Positions 49,909 to 59,034 of a stretch of DNA of 64,000 bases are shown here, one piece after another. This DNA comes from Paenibacillus helianthi (GTDB lineage Bacteria > Bacillota > Bacilli > Paenibacillales > Paenibacillaceae). The first letter of the stretch is position 1. Every line of letters begins with the position of its first letter. The translations under genes and the position numbers were made by a program. A model generated the notes under the pieces. That model searched no databases. It saw nothing but the letters and a program-made list of their open reading frames with translations, and was not told where the DNA came from. Location: contig NZ_LVWI01000103.1 of NCBI RefSeq assembly GCF_001909055.1, positions 1 through 64,000 on the forward strand, given 5' to 3'.

Positions 49909-51126
49909 ATGCTAAATAATATGTCGTTACTGCAAAATCCGAAGCAAAGGAAACTGCTGTTCAGTGCGGGCCTTAGCTGGATGTTTGATGCGATGGATGT
50001 GGGGATGATTTCTTTTGTGGTGGCGGCACTTGCCAAGGAATGGGGCCTCGGACCGGAAAAAATCGGATATTTGACGAGCATCAATTCTATAGGTATGGCA
50101 GTGGGCGCGGCGGCTGCAGGTATTCTGGCTGACCGTTTCGGACGTAAATCGGTACTGCTGTGGACACTTCTTATTTTCTCACTGGCCAGTGGATTATCGG
50201 CTTTTGCCGCCGGGTATGCCATGCTGTGTGTGCTGCGCTTTATCGCCGGATTTGGACTTGGCGGAGAACTGCCTGTAGCCTCAACTCTGGTCTCGGAAAG
50301 TATGCCTGCGAAGGAAAGAGGCCGGGCGGTGGTCCTGCTGGAGAGCTTTTGGGCGGTTGGATGGATCGTCTCGGCGTTAATCGCTTATTTCGTGATTCCG
50401 GATTACGGTTGGAGAGTGGCTTTTGCTATTGGTGCCGTACCTGCCCTTTATGCATTGTACTTGCGTCGGGCGATTGATGACTCTCCACGATTTGCAGAGA
50501 TCCAAAAGAAAGCTCCTGTACCCTTGAGGAGCCGCATTGCCACCGTCTGGTCCGGGGAATACCGGCGTTCAACGATCATGCTTTGGATTTTGTGGTTCAC
50601 GGTTGTTTTTTCCTATTACGGCATGTTTCTATGGCTGCCTACGGTCATGGTAATCAAAGGCTTCAGTCTGGTCAGAAGCTTTGAGTATGTACTGATTATG
50701 ACGCTGGCACAGCTGCCGGGATATTTCACAGCAGCTTATTTCATCGAGAAATTCGGCCGCAAGTTTGTGCTTGTGATTTATCTTCTGCTCACAGCGGTCA
50801 GTGCTGCGTGGTTCGGAAATTCAAATACCGAGGGCATGCTGATGGCTGCCGGTATCTGCCTGTCGTTCTTCAATCTGGGCGCATGGGGCGGGATGTACGC
50901 TTACACACCGGAGCTGTACCCGACAGCCATCCGCTCAACGGGGGCAGGACTTGCGACTTCCTTTGGCCGGATCGGCGGGATTATCGCACCCACGCTGGTG
51001 GGAGTCATGGTTGGCAATGAAGTAGGGATCGGATCGATATTCATGATCTTTTTCGGGACCATTATCATCGGTGCGTTAGCGGTACTGTTCCTCGGCAAAG
51101 AGACCAAAGGAATGGAGCTCAGTTAG
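49909..51126 (+). CDS. niaP: MFS transporter, NiaP-like (niacin)
   Basis: 405 residues, 12 helices. Close in many segments to B. subtilis NiaP (YceI): WMFDAMDVGMISF, GGELPVASTLVSE, VVLLESFWAVGW, YYGMFLWLP, FEYVLIMTLAQLPGYF and FNLGAWGGMYAYTPELYPTA. NiaP imports nicotinate for NAD synthesis. The MFS A motif is GILADRFGRKS. The substrate is inferred by this resemblance. AAGAGGTG precedes ATG 49909. Confidence 0.87.
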   Translation: MLNNMSLLQNPKQRKLLFSAGLSWMFDAMDVGMISFVVAALAKEWGLGPEKIGYLTSINSIGMAVGAAAAGILADRFGRKSVLLWTLLIFSLASGLSAFAAGYAMLCVLRFIAGFGLGGELPVASTLVSESMPAKERGRAVVLLESFWAVGWIVSALIAYFVIPDYGWRVAFAIGAVPALYALYLRRAIDDSPRFAEIQKKAPVPLRSRIATVWSGEYRRSTIMLWILWFTVVFSYYGMFLWLPTVMVIKGFSLVRSFEYVLIMTLAQLPGYFTAAYFIEKFGRKFVLVIYLLLTAVSAAWFGNSNTEGMLMAAGICLSFFNLGAWGGMYAYTPELYPTAIRSTGAGLATSFGRIGGIIAPTLVGVMVGNEVGIGSIFMIFFGTIIIGALAVLFLGKETKGMELS

Positions 51127-51223
51127 TCCCAATTCTTCAGTGGCAGGCTTGATGTTCGTCCGTCAAGAATGCTAATATTAATAGTAAGATGCAGACAGCG
51201 TTACTTCATACCAGAAGAACACA

Positions 51224-51260
51224 AACGGTTCCTTCACTTCTGTGAACAGGACCGTTTTTT
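51224..51260 (+). terminator. Intrinsic terminator of niaP
   Basis: AACGGT pairs with ACCGTT with an inner TTCAC/GTGAA stem, followed by six T. Confidence 0.75.
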
Positions 51261-51287
51261 CGTAAGACCGGAATGGGGGTGGGAGAG

Positions 51288-52895
51288 TTGAGAAGAGACG
51301 GGAAAGAGCCGCATTTTACAGAACTGGTGTGGGAGAGCACAGAGCAGAATGTGCCGATTCCTCCACGTGCTTCAGCAGAGGCCAGGGTTCCCAAGGTACC
51401 AGCGGTAATGCCCAAGAAAAAGACTCCGAAGGAGTCAACAGTACAGCTTCAACTATGGGATATGGAAGAAACTCAGGAACCGGTAACTACAACAGAGAGC
51501 CAGTTTGTTGTCCGGGCCAGGGAACTTGCGGATCACAAGGAAGCAGCAGCGCTGTTTGTTCCTTTCAAAAGCTACTGGCCGACCTATGGGCACATGACCG
51601 GAGCGCAGAGCAGATGGTATTTCTTTTGGCGGGATGAGGTCAGACAGGGCAGGTATCCAAAGACGGATCTGTCCTATATCTTTCTGCATGTCTACGAGCT
51701 GATTAATGGTGTGGGCTGGGACGAGCCTCAGGAAGGATACCGGCAGCTAAATCTGTTATGGGAAGCTTACCGGGATCAATATAAAAGACTGGATCAATAC
51801 CTGGGCGGATGGATTGCGGATTTCTCATTTGTGCATCATCTGGAGGTCCCGCTGACTGGTATAGTCGCCCGTTCGCGTGGCCTTGCCGGTGATCTGGCGG
51901 AGCTTGAGCTGATGCGCTGTTTGACCTTTGCACCGGAGCAGCTGTCTTTTGAAGTATTGACCATCATGTCGGATTACGATATGAGCAAGTCGAAATTTTA
52001 TGCAGGTGAAGGCAAGGCGGTGGCTGAACGTTATATCCCGCTGGTGGTTGCGCTGATTGATGCATACGTAGCCCGTAAGCATGGCTCTAATCTGATCGGA
52101 ATGTTCCCTCCGGGTCCGGCAGTAGTGCGGGAACGTTATCTGTTTCGTAGTGCAGTGTACGACATCTCGTTATACGGCTATTCTGTACTGGTGCCAGTGG
52201 TGCGGATCAGTAAATCTCCTCCACTACGCAGTCTGATCACCAGGCTGTTCCGGCTGACGGAGAATAAGCTGCGCGCGCTGCTGGGCTACCGGGGCAGGTT
52301 AAAGGATGTGAAGGTTGATGCCGACATGGAAGACCTGGTCACCCGGTTTCTGCAGCGTGAATTCCGGAAGGAAGAGCAGAAGGAAAAGGGCCCGGCGGTT
52401 ATCATTGACCCCCGGAAGCTGAAGCAGCTTCAAAACGATTCCGACATCGTACGGACACTGCTTACGGTAGAGGAAAACGAGCTAATGTTGGATCGGCTTC
52501 CAGAGGCAGAAGAGGAGTTGCCGGGACTCGCGGAATTGCATGTGTCTGAGGAGGAGAACCGCTCTGCGGATTCCGAAGCTTCTTTTATTATAGAAGATAG
52601 TGGCCCTATGGCTGAGGCTCTGCCAGATGCGGGTAATGGTACTCCTGCAATCTTACAGCAGTTCGCTGCTGCGCTGACTCCGCTTGAATGGGCTGTCGTT
52701 CGTGCTCTGGCAGAAGGTAAAGGAATGAATGTGGTGAACAATCTGGCTGCGGCCGGTGGAACGATGACTGAGCTGCTGTTCGATGGAATCAATGAGACTG
52801 CGATGGATCTTCTGGGTGATCTGCTGATCGATGGAGAAGAGCTGAACGAGGAATTTATGCCGTTGCTGCCATACTTGGGTGGGGTGAATGATTGA
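51288..52895 (+). CDS. TerB_N-domain protein of a BrxD-BrxHI module
   Basis: About 535 residues. A disordered basic/proline N-terminal linker (about 1-75) precedes a TerB_N domain (about 75-270) with SYWPTYGHMTGAQSRWYFFW, TDLSYIFLHVYELINGVGW and YLGGWIADF. A charged linker and an acidic stretch follow, then a C-terminal helical part (about 450-535, ALTPLEWAVVRALAEG) that may be TerB_C-like. TerB-type domains occur in tellurite/stress systems and are thought to sense metals or act as scaffolds; the role is unproven. Start is set at TTG 51288 after GGGGGTGGGAG; ATG 51273 is possible. The stop overlaps the BrxD-type gene by one base. Confidence 0.75.
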   Translation: MRRDGKEPHFTELVWESTEQNVPIPPRASAEARVPKVPAVMPKKKTPKESTVQLQLWDMEETQEPVTTTESQFVVRARELADHKEAAALFVPFKSYWPTYGHMTGAQSRWYFFWRDEVRQGRYPKTDLSYIFLHVYELINGVGWDEPQEGYRQLNLLWEAYRDQYKRLDQYLGGWIADFSFVHHLEVPLTGIVARSRGLAGDLAELELMRCLTFAPEQLSFEVLTIMSDYDMSKSKFYAGEGKAVAERYIPLVVALIDAYVARKHGSNLIGMFPPGPAVVRERYLFRSAVYDISLYGYSVLVPVVRISKSPPLRSLITRLFRLTENKLRALLGYRGRLKDVKVDADMEDLVTRFLQREFRKEEQKEKGPAVIIDPRKLKQLQNDSDIVRTLLTVEENELMLDRLPEAEEELPGLAELHVSEEENRSADSEASFIIEDSGPMAEALPDAGNGTPAILQQFAAALTPLEWAVVRALAEGKGMNVVNNLAAAGGTMTELLFDGINETAMDLLGDLLIDGEELNEEFMPLLPYLGGVND

Positions 52896-54214
52896 TGAGT
52901 GTACTGAAGATACCAAAACGGATGACCACTGCGCTGATGAACTCGCTGACAGCGGGTGTTGTTCCGCGTATTGGTCTGGAGCATATCGCGGTTGGCCGCC
53001 GGCCCGAGGTCGAGGCCATACTCCGTGATATGGATAATATTGCCGAAGGCGGCGCAGCCTTCAAGTTGATTACCGGTAAATTCGGCAGCGGCAAAAGCTT
53101 CCTGCTGCAGATTATCCGCAACTACGCCATGGACCGGGACTTTGTAGTGGCGGACGCCGACCTGTCCCCGGAAAGGCGTCTGGTAGGAACCAAAGGGCAG
53201 GGCCTAGCTACATATAAAGAGCTGATGAGCCACCTGTCCACACGAACACGCCCGGACGGCGGAGCACTGGAGATGATCCTCCAGAAGTGGATCGTTACCC
53301 TGCAGCAAGCCGTGATGCAGGAGAAGGGCTATGGCCCGGACGCCCCGCAGCTCGGTGAAGAGGTGGAACAAAGAATCTATTCCGTGGCTTCGGAAATGCG
53401 CGGGCTTGTACACGGTTTTGATTTTGCCAAGGTGTTAGCCGCTTACTGGAACGGCCATAAGCTTGCCGATGATGAGCTCAAGCAGGATTCCCTGCGCTGG
53501 CTGCGCGGCGAGTTCGCCACCCGTACCGAAGCGCGCAAGGCGCTTGGCGTAGGTGTCATTATCGACGATGACAACTGGTATGAGTATATGAAGCTATGGG
53601 CGGAATTCACGGGTGCCATCGGGTATCAAGGGTTGCTGCTGTTTATTGATGAAGGGGTTAACTTATATAAGATCACCAACAGTATTTCGCGCCAGAGCAA
53701 TTATGAGAAGTTGTTGACCATGTTCAACGATACTATGCAGGGCAAGGCGGAGCGGCTGGGGATCTTTATTGGGGGGACACCGCAATTCGTGGAAGACGGA
53801 CGCCGCGGGCTGTTCAGTTATGAAGCGCTGCGGTCAAGGCTTGTAGCCGGACGTTATGGCGGGACGGGTCTTAATAATTTTACCGGGCCGATTATATCAC
53901 TGGATATGCTCTCTCACGAGGAAATTCTGGTGCTGCTGCAAAAGCTGCGGGATATTCACGCCCTTCACTACGGTTATGAGGCCAAGCTTACGCAGGAGCA
54001 GCTCGTACATTTCATGGAAGAAGCCGTAGGCCGTCTCGGTGCGGAAGAACTGCTCACCGCGCGCGAGGTGGTGCGCGATTTCATGGACCTGCTGCATACG
54101 TTGCACCAGCATCCGGAAATATCGTTCGAGAAGCTTGTTGGCGAGCGGACGGTAAAGCCTGCTGAAACAGAGACGAACGAGCTGGACGGATTTCTGGCGG
54201 AGTTTGACCTATGA
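52895..54214 (+). CDS. brxD: BREX-type ATP-binding protein BrxD (DUF2791)
   Basis: 439 residues. DUF2791 P-loop ATPase. Walker A GKFGSGKS at 61-68, Walker B LLLFIDE at 247-253, and the family segment VGRRPEVEAILRDMDNIAEG. A sensor-like GGTPQFVEDGRRGLFSYEAL follows. BrxD occurs with BrxHI in type 2 and some other BREX systems. Here it lies between a TerB_N protein and the helicase, with a TGATG overlap to the first and an ATGA overlap to the second. The gene symbol is by family; a complete BREX system is not present. Confidence 0.82.
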   Translation: MSVLKIPKRMTTALMNSLTAGVVPRIGLEHIAVGRRPEVEAILRDMDNIAEGGAAFKLITGKFGSGKSFLLQIIRNYAMDRDFVVADADLSPERRLVGTKGQGLATYKELMSHLSTRTRPDGGALEMILQKWIVTLQQAVMQEKGYGPDAPQLGEEVEQRIYSVASEMRGLVHGFDFAKVLAAYWNGHKLADDELKQDSLRWLRGEFATRTEARKALGVGVIIDDDNWYEYMKLWAEFTGAIGYQGLLLFIDEGVNLYKITNSISRQSNYEKLLTMFNDTMQGKAERLGIFIGGTPQFVEDGRRGLFSYEALRSRLVAGRYGGTGLNNFTGPIISLDMLSHEEILVLLQKLRDIHALHYGYEAKLTQEQLVHFMEEAVGRLGAEELLTAREVVRDFMDLLHTLHQHPEISFEKLVGERTVKPAETETNELDGFLAEFDL

Positions 54215-56409
54215 GCGATAATCCATTTTACAGGCTTGCTCCGTTTATTAAGGAGTTTATCTATAAGAACCGCTGGGAAACACTGCGTGAGGCCCAGGTG
54301 GACGCCTGCCGCGTCCTGTTCGATACACCGCATCATCTGCTGATAGCCTCCGGCACAGCTTCCGGCAAGACGGAAGCTGCGTTTTTTCCGGCTCTTACCC
54401 AGCTGTATGAAGATCCTTCAGCTTCGGTGGGTATTCTCTACATAGCGCCGCTTAAGGCGCTGATCAATGACCAGTTCACCCGGCTGAATGATTTGTTGCG
54501 CGAAGGGAATATTCCCGTCTGGCACTGGCATGGGGATGTACCGCAGGCAGACAAGACGAAGCTGATGCAGAACCCCTCCGGAGTCCTGCAGATTACACCG
54601 GAATCCCTAGAGGGGCTGCTCATGAACCGCCCCAACGCCATTCCGGCGCTGTTCCATGATCTTCGCTTCATTATAGTCGATGAAGTGCATGCCTTCATGG
54701 GGGCGGACCGCGGTATCCAGGTGCTCAGCCAGCTTGCCCGGATCAACCGGATGGCGGGCTGCCACCCGCGGCGGATCGGTCTATCTGCCACACTTAGCGA
54801 CTACGCATCCGTAACGGAATGGCTGGCTGCCGGTACCCGCGACAGTGTGGAGGTCTCCGCACCGCAGGGCGGGCGCAAGCTGCGCCTCAGCGTAGAACAT
54901 TTTTCCTTCCCGGATGCACGGGACGAGGTACAGGCCGAACATCTGGAGCGGGCGCGCCAGGCGTATTATGGTTTCATCTATGATCATACACATTCGAAGA
55001 AGGCGCTCATCTTCACGAACAGCCGCTCCGATGCCGAGGAGGCGATCCTGGAGATGCGGCGGCTTGCGGCGAAGCGGGGGGAGCGCGATGTATTCCATGT
55101 GCATCACGGAAGTATCTCCGCGATGCTGCGTGAAGAGACGGAGGCTGCGCTCCGTCAGGGAAGTGGTCCGGCGGTGGCGGCAGCTACGCTGACGCTGGAG
55201 CTCGGCATTGACCTTGGGGAGCTGGAGCGCGTACTGCAGCTTGGTGCGCCCTACAGCTGCGCCAGCTTCGTGCAGCGGCTGGGCCGTTCCGGGCGAAGGG
55301 GAGACGCCGCCTCGGAGATGATCTTCGTCACACCGGAGGAAGAGGACGAGGAGGCGCAGCTTCCTGCACGGATGCCGTGGACGCTGCTGAGGGCTATCGC
55401 GGTCATCGAACTCTATGTGCGCGAGAAGTGGGTCGAGCCGCTGGTCGTGCGGCAGCTTCCTGTCGGGCTGCTCTACCATCAGACGATGAGCATACTGAAG
55501 AGTATGGGCGAAGCCGAGCCGGAGGATCTAAAGGCAGCAGTGCTTAGCCTGCCTTCGTTCAGTAGTATTGAGCCTGCCGATTATGATGCGTTCATGGAAT
55601 ATATGATCGGCATGGGTCATATTCAGTCCATGGATGAGGGCAGTCTGCTGATCGGGCTGGCGGGGGAGAAGATCGTCAATAACTTCCGGTTCTATGCCGT
55701 ATTCAAAGACGACGAGGAGCATGTGGTCTATAACGGCACTGAGGAGATCGGTTCGATTACCACAGTGCCGCCGCCAGGATACTGCTTCACACTTGCGGGT
55801 AAGCTCTGGAAGGTTGAAGAGGTAGACAACCGGCATAAGGCCGTGTATGTCAAAGGCTCGCGCGGTAAGGTCGATACCTTATGGCTAGGCGCGGGCGGGG
55901 ATGTGCATACCCGCATTATGACTAAGATTCGTGAAGTACTGGGAGCTACGGTGCTGTACCCCTATCTGGCACCCAGTGCGGCCGCAAGACTGGAACGGGC
56001 CCGCCGCCTGGCCAAGGAGAGCGGACTGCTTAAGCATTCTGTGCTTCCTGCAGGCGGAGATTCGATGTTCATTCTCCCTTGGGCCGGAAGCCGGCAGTTC
56101 CGTACCCTGGAACGGCTGCTGAAGAATAATCTCAAAGGCCCGCTGGGATTACGTTCGGTAACCCCCATGGAGCCTTATTATATGGTTGTTGCCGGAAAAA
56201 CAGATGCTGAGACGCTGGAGCAGGAGATTATAGCGGAGGCCACCGCTGCATCCAATCCGATCGCTCTACTGGGACCAGATGAAGCACCGTACCTTGGCAA
56301 ATACGATGAATTCATTCCGCATGACCTGCTGCGAAAAGCTTTTTCGCTCGATGGGCTGGATGTTCCGGGGCTGGTAGAGGTGCTGAAACAGTGGGGGAGA
56401 ACGGAATAA
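54211..56409 (+). CDS. brxHI: Lhr-like superfamily 2 helicase BrxHI
   Basis: 732 residues. Walker A ASGTASGKT at 46-54, DEVH at 157-160, motif III SAT at 192-194, motif VI QRLGRSGRRG at 355-364. A winged-helix and C-terminal Lhr-like extension (about 410-730) follows. The same architecture is found in BrxHI helicases of BREX systems. Start ATG 54211 overlaps the brxD stop (ATGA). GC-rich third positions in this and the previous gene are above those of the flanks, which may point to transfer. A terminator hairpin follows at 56490. Confidence 0.85.
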   Translation: MSDNPFYRLAPFIKEFIYKNRWETLREAQVDACRVLFDTPHHLLIASGTASGKTEAAFFPALTQLYEDPSASVGILYIAPLKALINDQFTRLNDLLREGNIPVWHWHGDVPQADKTKLMQNPSGVLQITPESLEGLLMNRPNAIPALFHDLRFIIVDEVHAFMGADRGIQVLSQLARINRMAGCHPRRIGLSATLSDYASVTEWLAAGTRDSVEVSAPQGGRKLRLSVEHFSFPDARDEVQAEHLERARQAYYGFIYDHTHSKKALIFTNSRSDAEEAILEMRRLAAKRGERDVFHVHHGSISAMLREETEAALRQGSGPAVAAATLTLELGIDLGELERVLQLGAPYSCASFVQRLGRSGRRGDAASEMIFVTPEEEDEEAQLPARMPWTLLRAIAVIELYVREKWVEPLVVRQLPVGLLYHQTMSILKSMGEAEPEDLKAAVLSLPSFSSIEPADYDAFMEYMIGMGHIQSMDEGSLLIGLAGEKIVNNFRFYAVFKDDEEHVVYNGTEEIGSITTVPPPGYCFTLAGKLWKVEEVDNRHKAVYVKGSRGKVDTLWLGAGGDVHTRIMTKIREVLGATVLYPYLAPSAAARLERARRLAKESGLLKHSVLPAGGDSMFILPWAGSRQFRTLERLLKNNLKGPLGLRSVTPMEPYYMVVAGKTDAETLEQEIIAEATAASNPIALLGPDEAPYLGKYDEFIPHDLLRKAFSLDGLDVPGLVEVLKQWGRTE

Positions 56410-56489
56410 AGAAAACGTGCTGAATCAGCAAGAAGGTCTGTCCATGCTATTTATAGCAAGGCCTGTTAATGAATAGATTTGAAATTTCA

Positions 56490-56526
56490 AATACTCCTGC
56501 TGCTGAGCACAGGAGTATTTTTTTGG
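56490..56526 (+). terminator. Intrinsic terminator of the TerB-BrxD-BrxHI operon
   Basis: AATACTCCTG at 56490-56499 pairs with CAGGAGTATT at 56510-56519 and is followed by seven T. Confidence 0.9.
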
Positions 56527-56571
56527 TATACCTAGAAAAAACAAACCTTATTTCTGCAGTTCCCACCTTGT

Positions 56572-56585
56572 TGGAAGCGCTTAAT
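56572..56585 (+). promoter_or_regulatory. cre-like CcpA site before the sugar transporter
   Basis: TGGAAGCGCTTAAT matches the cre core (TG-N-AARCGNTT) with mismatch at the 3' end. It lies 44 bp before the binding-protein start. Catabolite repression of the sugar operon is a reasonable inference. Confidence 0.5.
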
Positions 56586-56628
56586 CAGAAGATAATAAAC
56601 CTATCACGAACACAGGGGGCATTGATTC

Positions 56629-57999
56629 ATGGTCAACAGACAAATGAAGACAACATTCACCGTCGCACTAACAGCAGCAATGGCTTTAAGCGTTGCGGCA
56701 TGCGGCAACTCGAACGACAACAGCAAGAATAACGCAGCGGCAAGTACAGCACCTGACAGCACCAACAGCGGAACAGCAACAAATACAACGAAGAGTGACA
56801 AGAAGGTAACCATCACCTTCCAGAACATTTATCCCGATCCAACCACACCGTCCTACAAAATGGTGCATGAGCTGAAGGATCAGTACGAAAAGGAACATCC
56901 AAATGTCAAGATTGAACTGGATACGCTGAACACAGACCAGCAAAAAGTGAAGCTCAAAACGCAAGCGGCTTCCAAAGAAGTACCTGATATCACAATCGTT
57001 AACCCGGCCGCACAAATGAAACCGTTTGTAGATGCCGGACTGTTCGCTCCGCTGAACGATATGCTGGACCAGAACGGACTCAAAGACACATATCAATCGG
57101 GGCTGCTGGACTACTACAGTTTTAATGGCAATGTATACGCGCTGCCGGATGGTAATAACATCGAAGTGGTTTATTACAACAAAGATTTATTCGCAAAGGC
57201 TGGTATCGCTAAAACACCAACTACCTTTGAAGAAATGCTTAAAGATGTAAAGATCCTCAAGGATAAGGGCATTACCCCACTGGCAATCGGTGAAAAAGAT
57301 TCCTGGACAGGCTCCTTCTTGTTCATGAATATCCTGCTTCGCACCAACGGCGGCCCCGGCTTCCTGCAGGACGTAATGGATGGCAAGAAAACCTTTGAAG
57401 ATCCTGCTTTCGTAGAAGCAGTAGATGCTTTCCAACAGTTGGTTCAAGCAGGCGCGTTCCCTGACGGCGCAACTTCCATCGACGCCAATGCCGGCGGTAA
57501 CATCTTCAAATCCGGTAAAGCGGCTATGTGGGTTATCGGATCTTGGGAAACAGGCGCAGTGGATGCTTCGTCCGTAGCTGGTAAAGTAGGAGCATTCCAA
57601 TTCCCTACAGTTAACGGCAAAGGCGACCCTAACCAATTCATGCTTGCACCAGGAAGTGCATTCGCAATATCTGCTAACAGTGAGCACCTGCAGGAAACCA
57701 AAGATTTCCTCAACTTCTTCGCCAGCAATCTACCTAAGAAACAATTTGAATTGAAAAATGCTGTAGGTTTGGGTCAAAAGGTTGACGGCGATTTGAAAGC
57801 AGCCGGTTACTCCGATCTGGCGATTACCATTGCCGGTCTGTTCAACCAAGTTAAGGGCGGCGACCTTTCGTTTGACAACACGATGAATCCGGCCACCTCT
57901 CAGGTGCATCTCAGCAGTATCCAGAACCTGTTCGTGCAGAAAATGGATTCCGCTGCGGTAGCCAAAGAACATCAAACCGCATTCGAAGCTAATAAATAA
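56629..57999 (+). CDS. Sugar ABC transporter substrate-binding lipoprotein
   Basis: 456 residues, family 1 extracellular solute-binding protein. Lipobox VAAC with Cys25, then a Ser/Thr/Asn linker. Domain segments: TITFQNIYPDPTTPSYKMVH, YALPDGNNIEVVYYNKDLFA, FKSGKAAMWVIGSWETGAVD and QFMLAPGSAFAISANSEHLQ. It binds an oligosaccharide or sugar outside the membrane for the two permeases that follow. Sugar identity unknown. Start ATG 56629; ATG 56644 would also be possible. Confidence 0.88.
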   Translation: MVNRQMKTTFTVALTAAMALSVAACGNSNDNSKNNAAASTAPDSTNSGTATNTTKSDKKVTITFQNIYPDPTTPSYKMVHELKDQYEKEHPNVKIELDTLNTDQQKVKLKTQAASKEVPDITIVNPAAQMKPFVDAGLFAPLNDMLDQNGLKDTYQSGLLDYYSFNGNVYALPDGNNIEVVYYNKDLFAKAGIAKTPTTFEEMLKDVKILKDKGITPLAIGEKDSWTGSFLFMNILLRTNGGPGFLQDVMDGKKTFEDPAFVEAVDAFQQLVQAGAFPDGATSIDANAGGNIFKSGKAAMWVIGSWETGAVDASSVAGKVGAFQFPTVNGKGDPNQFMLAPGSAFAISANSEHLQETKDFLNFFASNLPKKQFELKNAVGLGQKVDGDLKAAGYSDLAITIAGLFNQVKGGDLSFDNTMNPATSQVHLSSIQNLFVQKMDSAAVAKEHQTAFEANK

Positions 58000-58023
58000 G
58001 CAGCCACAATCATCGTTCACTCT

Positions 58024-58060
58024 CGGTGCGAAGCAAGCTGAACCTGGCTTCTTCGCACCG
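58024..58060 (+). other. Hairpin between binding protein and permease genes
   Basis: A perfect 10-bp stem CGGTGCGAAG with CTTCGCACCG, 17-nt loop, no T-tract. It probably stabilises the upstream mRNA or limits read-through, giving more binding protein than permease. Confidence 0.6.
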
Positions 58061-58126
58061 AAATTTATCAATGAAACATAACATCTACTATAGACAAAGA
58101 ATCTGCTTGTTTAGGAGGCGGGAAAG

Positions 58127-59017
58127 ATGAAAGTACTGAAGGTGCCAGCACGCACAATAGCCGTCTTCGTGTTGCCGTGTCTGTTCTTGTACGTGTGCCT
58201 TGTGTTTATACCCATACTGGTTTCACTGTATACAGGTTTATTGAAATGGGACGGACTTACGTCTGCCACATTTGTCGGTTTCGGCAATTTCAAAAATATG
58301 TTCTTCAATGACCCGGTGTTTTGGCCGTCTGTAAGAAGAACCTTGCTATATGCCGTAGCTTCCATGCTGGAAATTCCACTTTGCCTGGGAATGGCTATTT
58401 TGCTTAACCGTTATGTCAAAAGAGGAAACACGCTGGTTTCGATCTACTTCACACCGGTTATTCTTTCTGTTGTTATCATTGGACAATTGTGGAAAACGAT
58501 CTACAACCCGGCATCCATGGGCGGTATGCTCAACGGTGTTCTGATTTCTCTGGGACTGAACAGCTGGACACACAACTGGCTGACCGAGCCCAAAATTGCG
58601 ATGTTCGCTCTTTATCTCGTATCCCTATGGCAGTTCTTCGGCTACCATCTATTGATTCAGTACACAGGGGTGCAGAATATTCCGGATGAGCTTTATGAAG
58701 CGGCCAAAATTGACGGGGCGGACGGATTCAAAGCGGATCGCTACATCACACTTCCGCTGATCGTCCCGATCTTTAAAATATCGATTGTACTGGCGTTTAT
58801 CGGTTCCCTGCAGGCCTTCGATCTGGTAATGGTTATGACCGCCGGTGGTCCGGCTCATGCAACCGATGTTATCTCCACACATATGTACAACAGCTCATTT
58901 ATGTCTTTGAAGTATGGATACGGCAGTGCGATTGCCAGCTTCCTGGTTGTAGTCTGTCTGGTCTTTACCGGATTTATCAATACTATATTCAATAGAATTG
59001 AACGTAAATTCAATTAG
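58127..59017 (+). CDS. Sugar ABC transporter permease 1 (MalF/UgpA-like)
   Basis: 296 residues with six helices. The EAA-loop motif is NIPDELYEAAKIDGADGFKA; typical N-terminal VFVLPCLFLYVCLVFIPILV. It pairs with the next permease. GGAGGCGGGAAAG precedes ATG 58127. The ATPase is absent from this cluster; such permeases often use a shared MsmX-type ATPase coded elsewhere. Confidence 0.9.
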   Translation: MKVLKVPARTIAVFVLPCLFLYVCLVFIPILVSLYTGLLKWDGLTSATFVGFGNFKNMFFNDPVFWPSVRRTLLYAVASMLEIPLCLGMAILLNRYVKRGNTLVSIYFTPVILSVVIIGQLWKTIYNPASMGGMLNGVLISLGLNSWTHNWLTEPKIAMFALYLVSLWQFFGYHLLIQYTGVQNIPDELYEAAKIDGADGFKADRYITLPLIVPIFKISIVLAFIGSLQAFDLVMVMTAGGPAHATDVISTHMYNSSFMSLKYGYGSAIASFLVVVCLVFTGFINTIFNRIERKFN

Positions 59018-59034
59018 AAAAGGAGTGCGCGATC

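Noticed and set aside
54781..55479. 232-codon open frame on the - strand inside the helicase gene
   Set aside because: Antisense to conserved helicase motifs and rich in His and Arg, typical of shadow frames in GC-rich genes.
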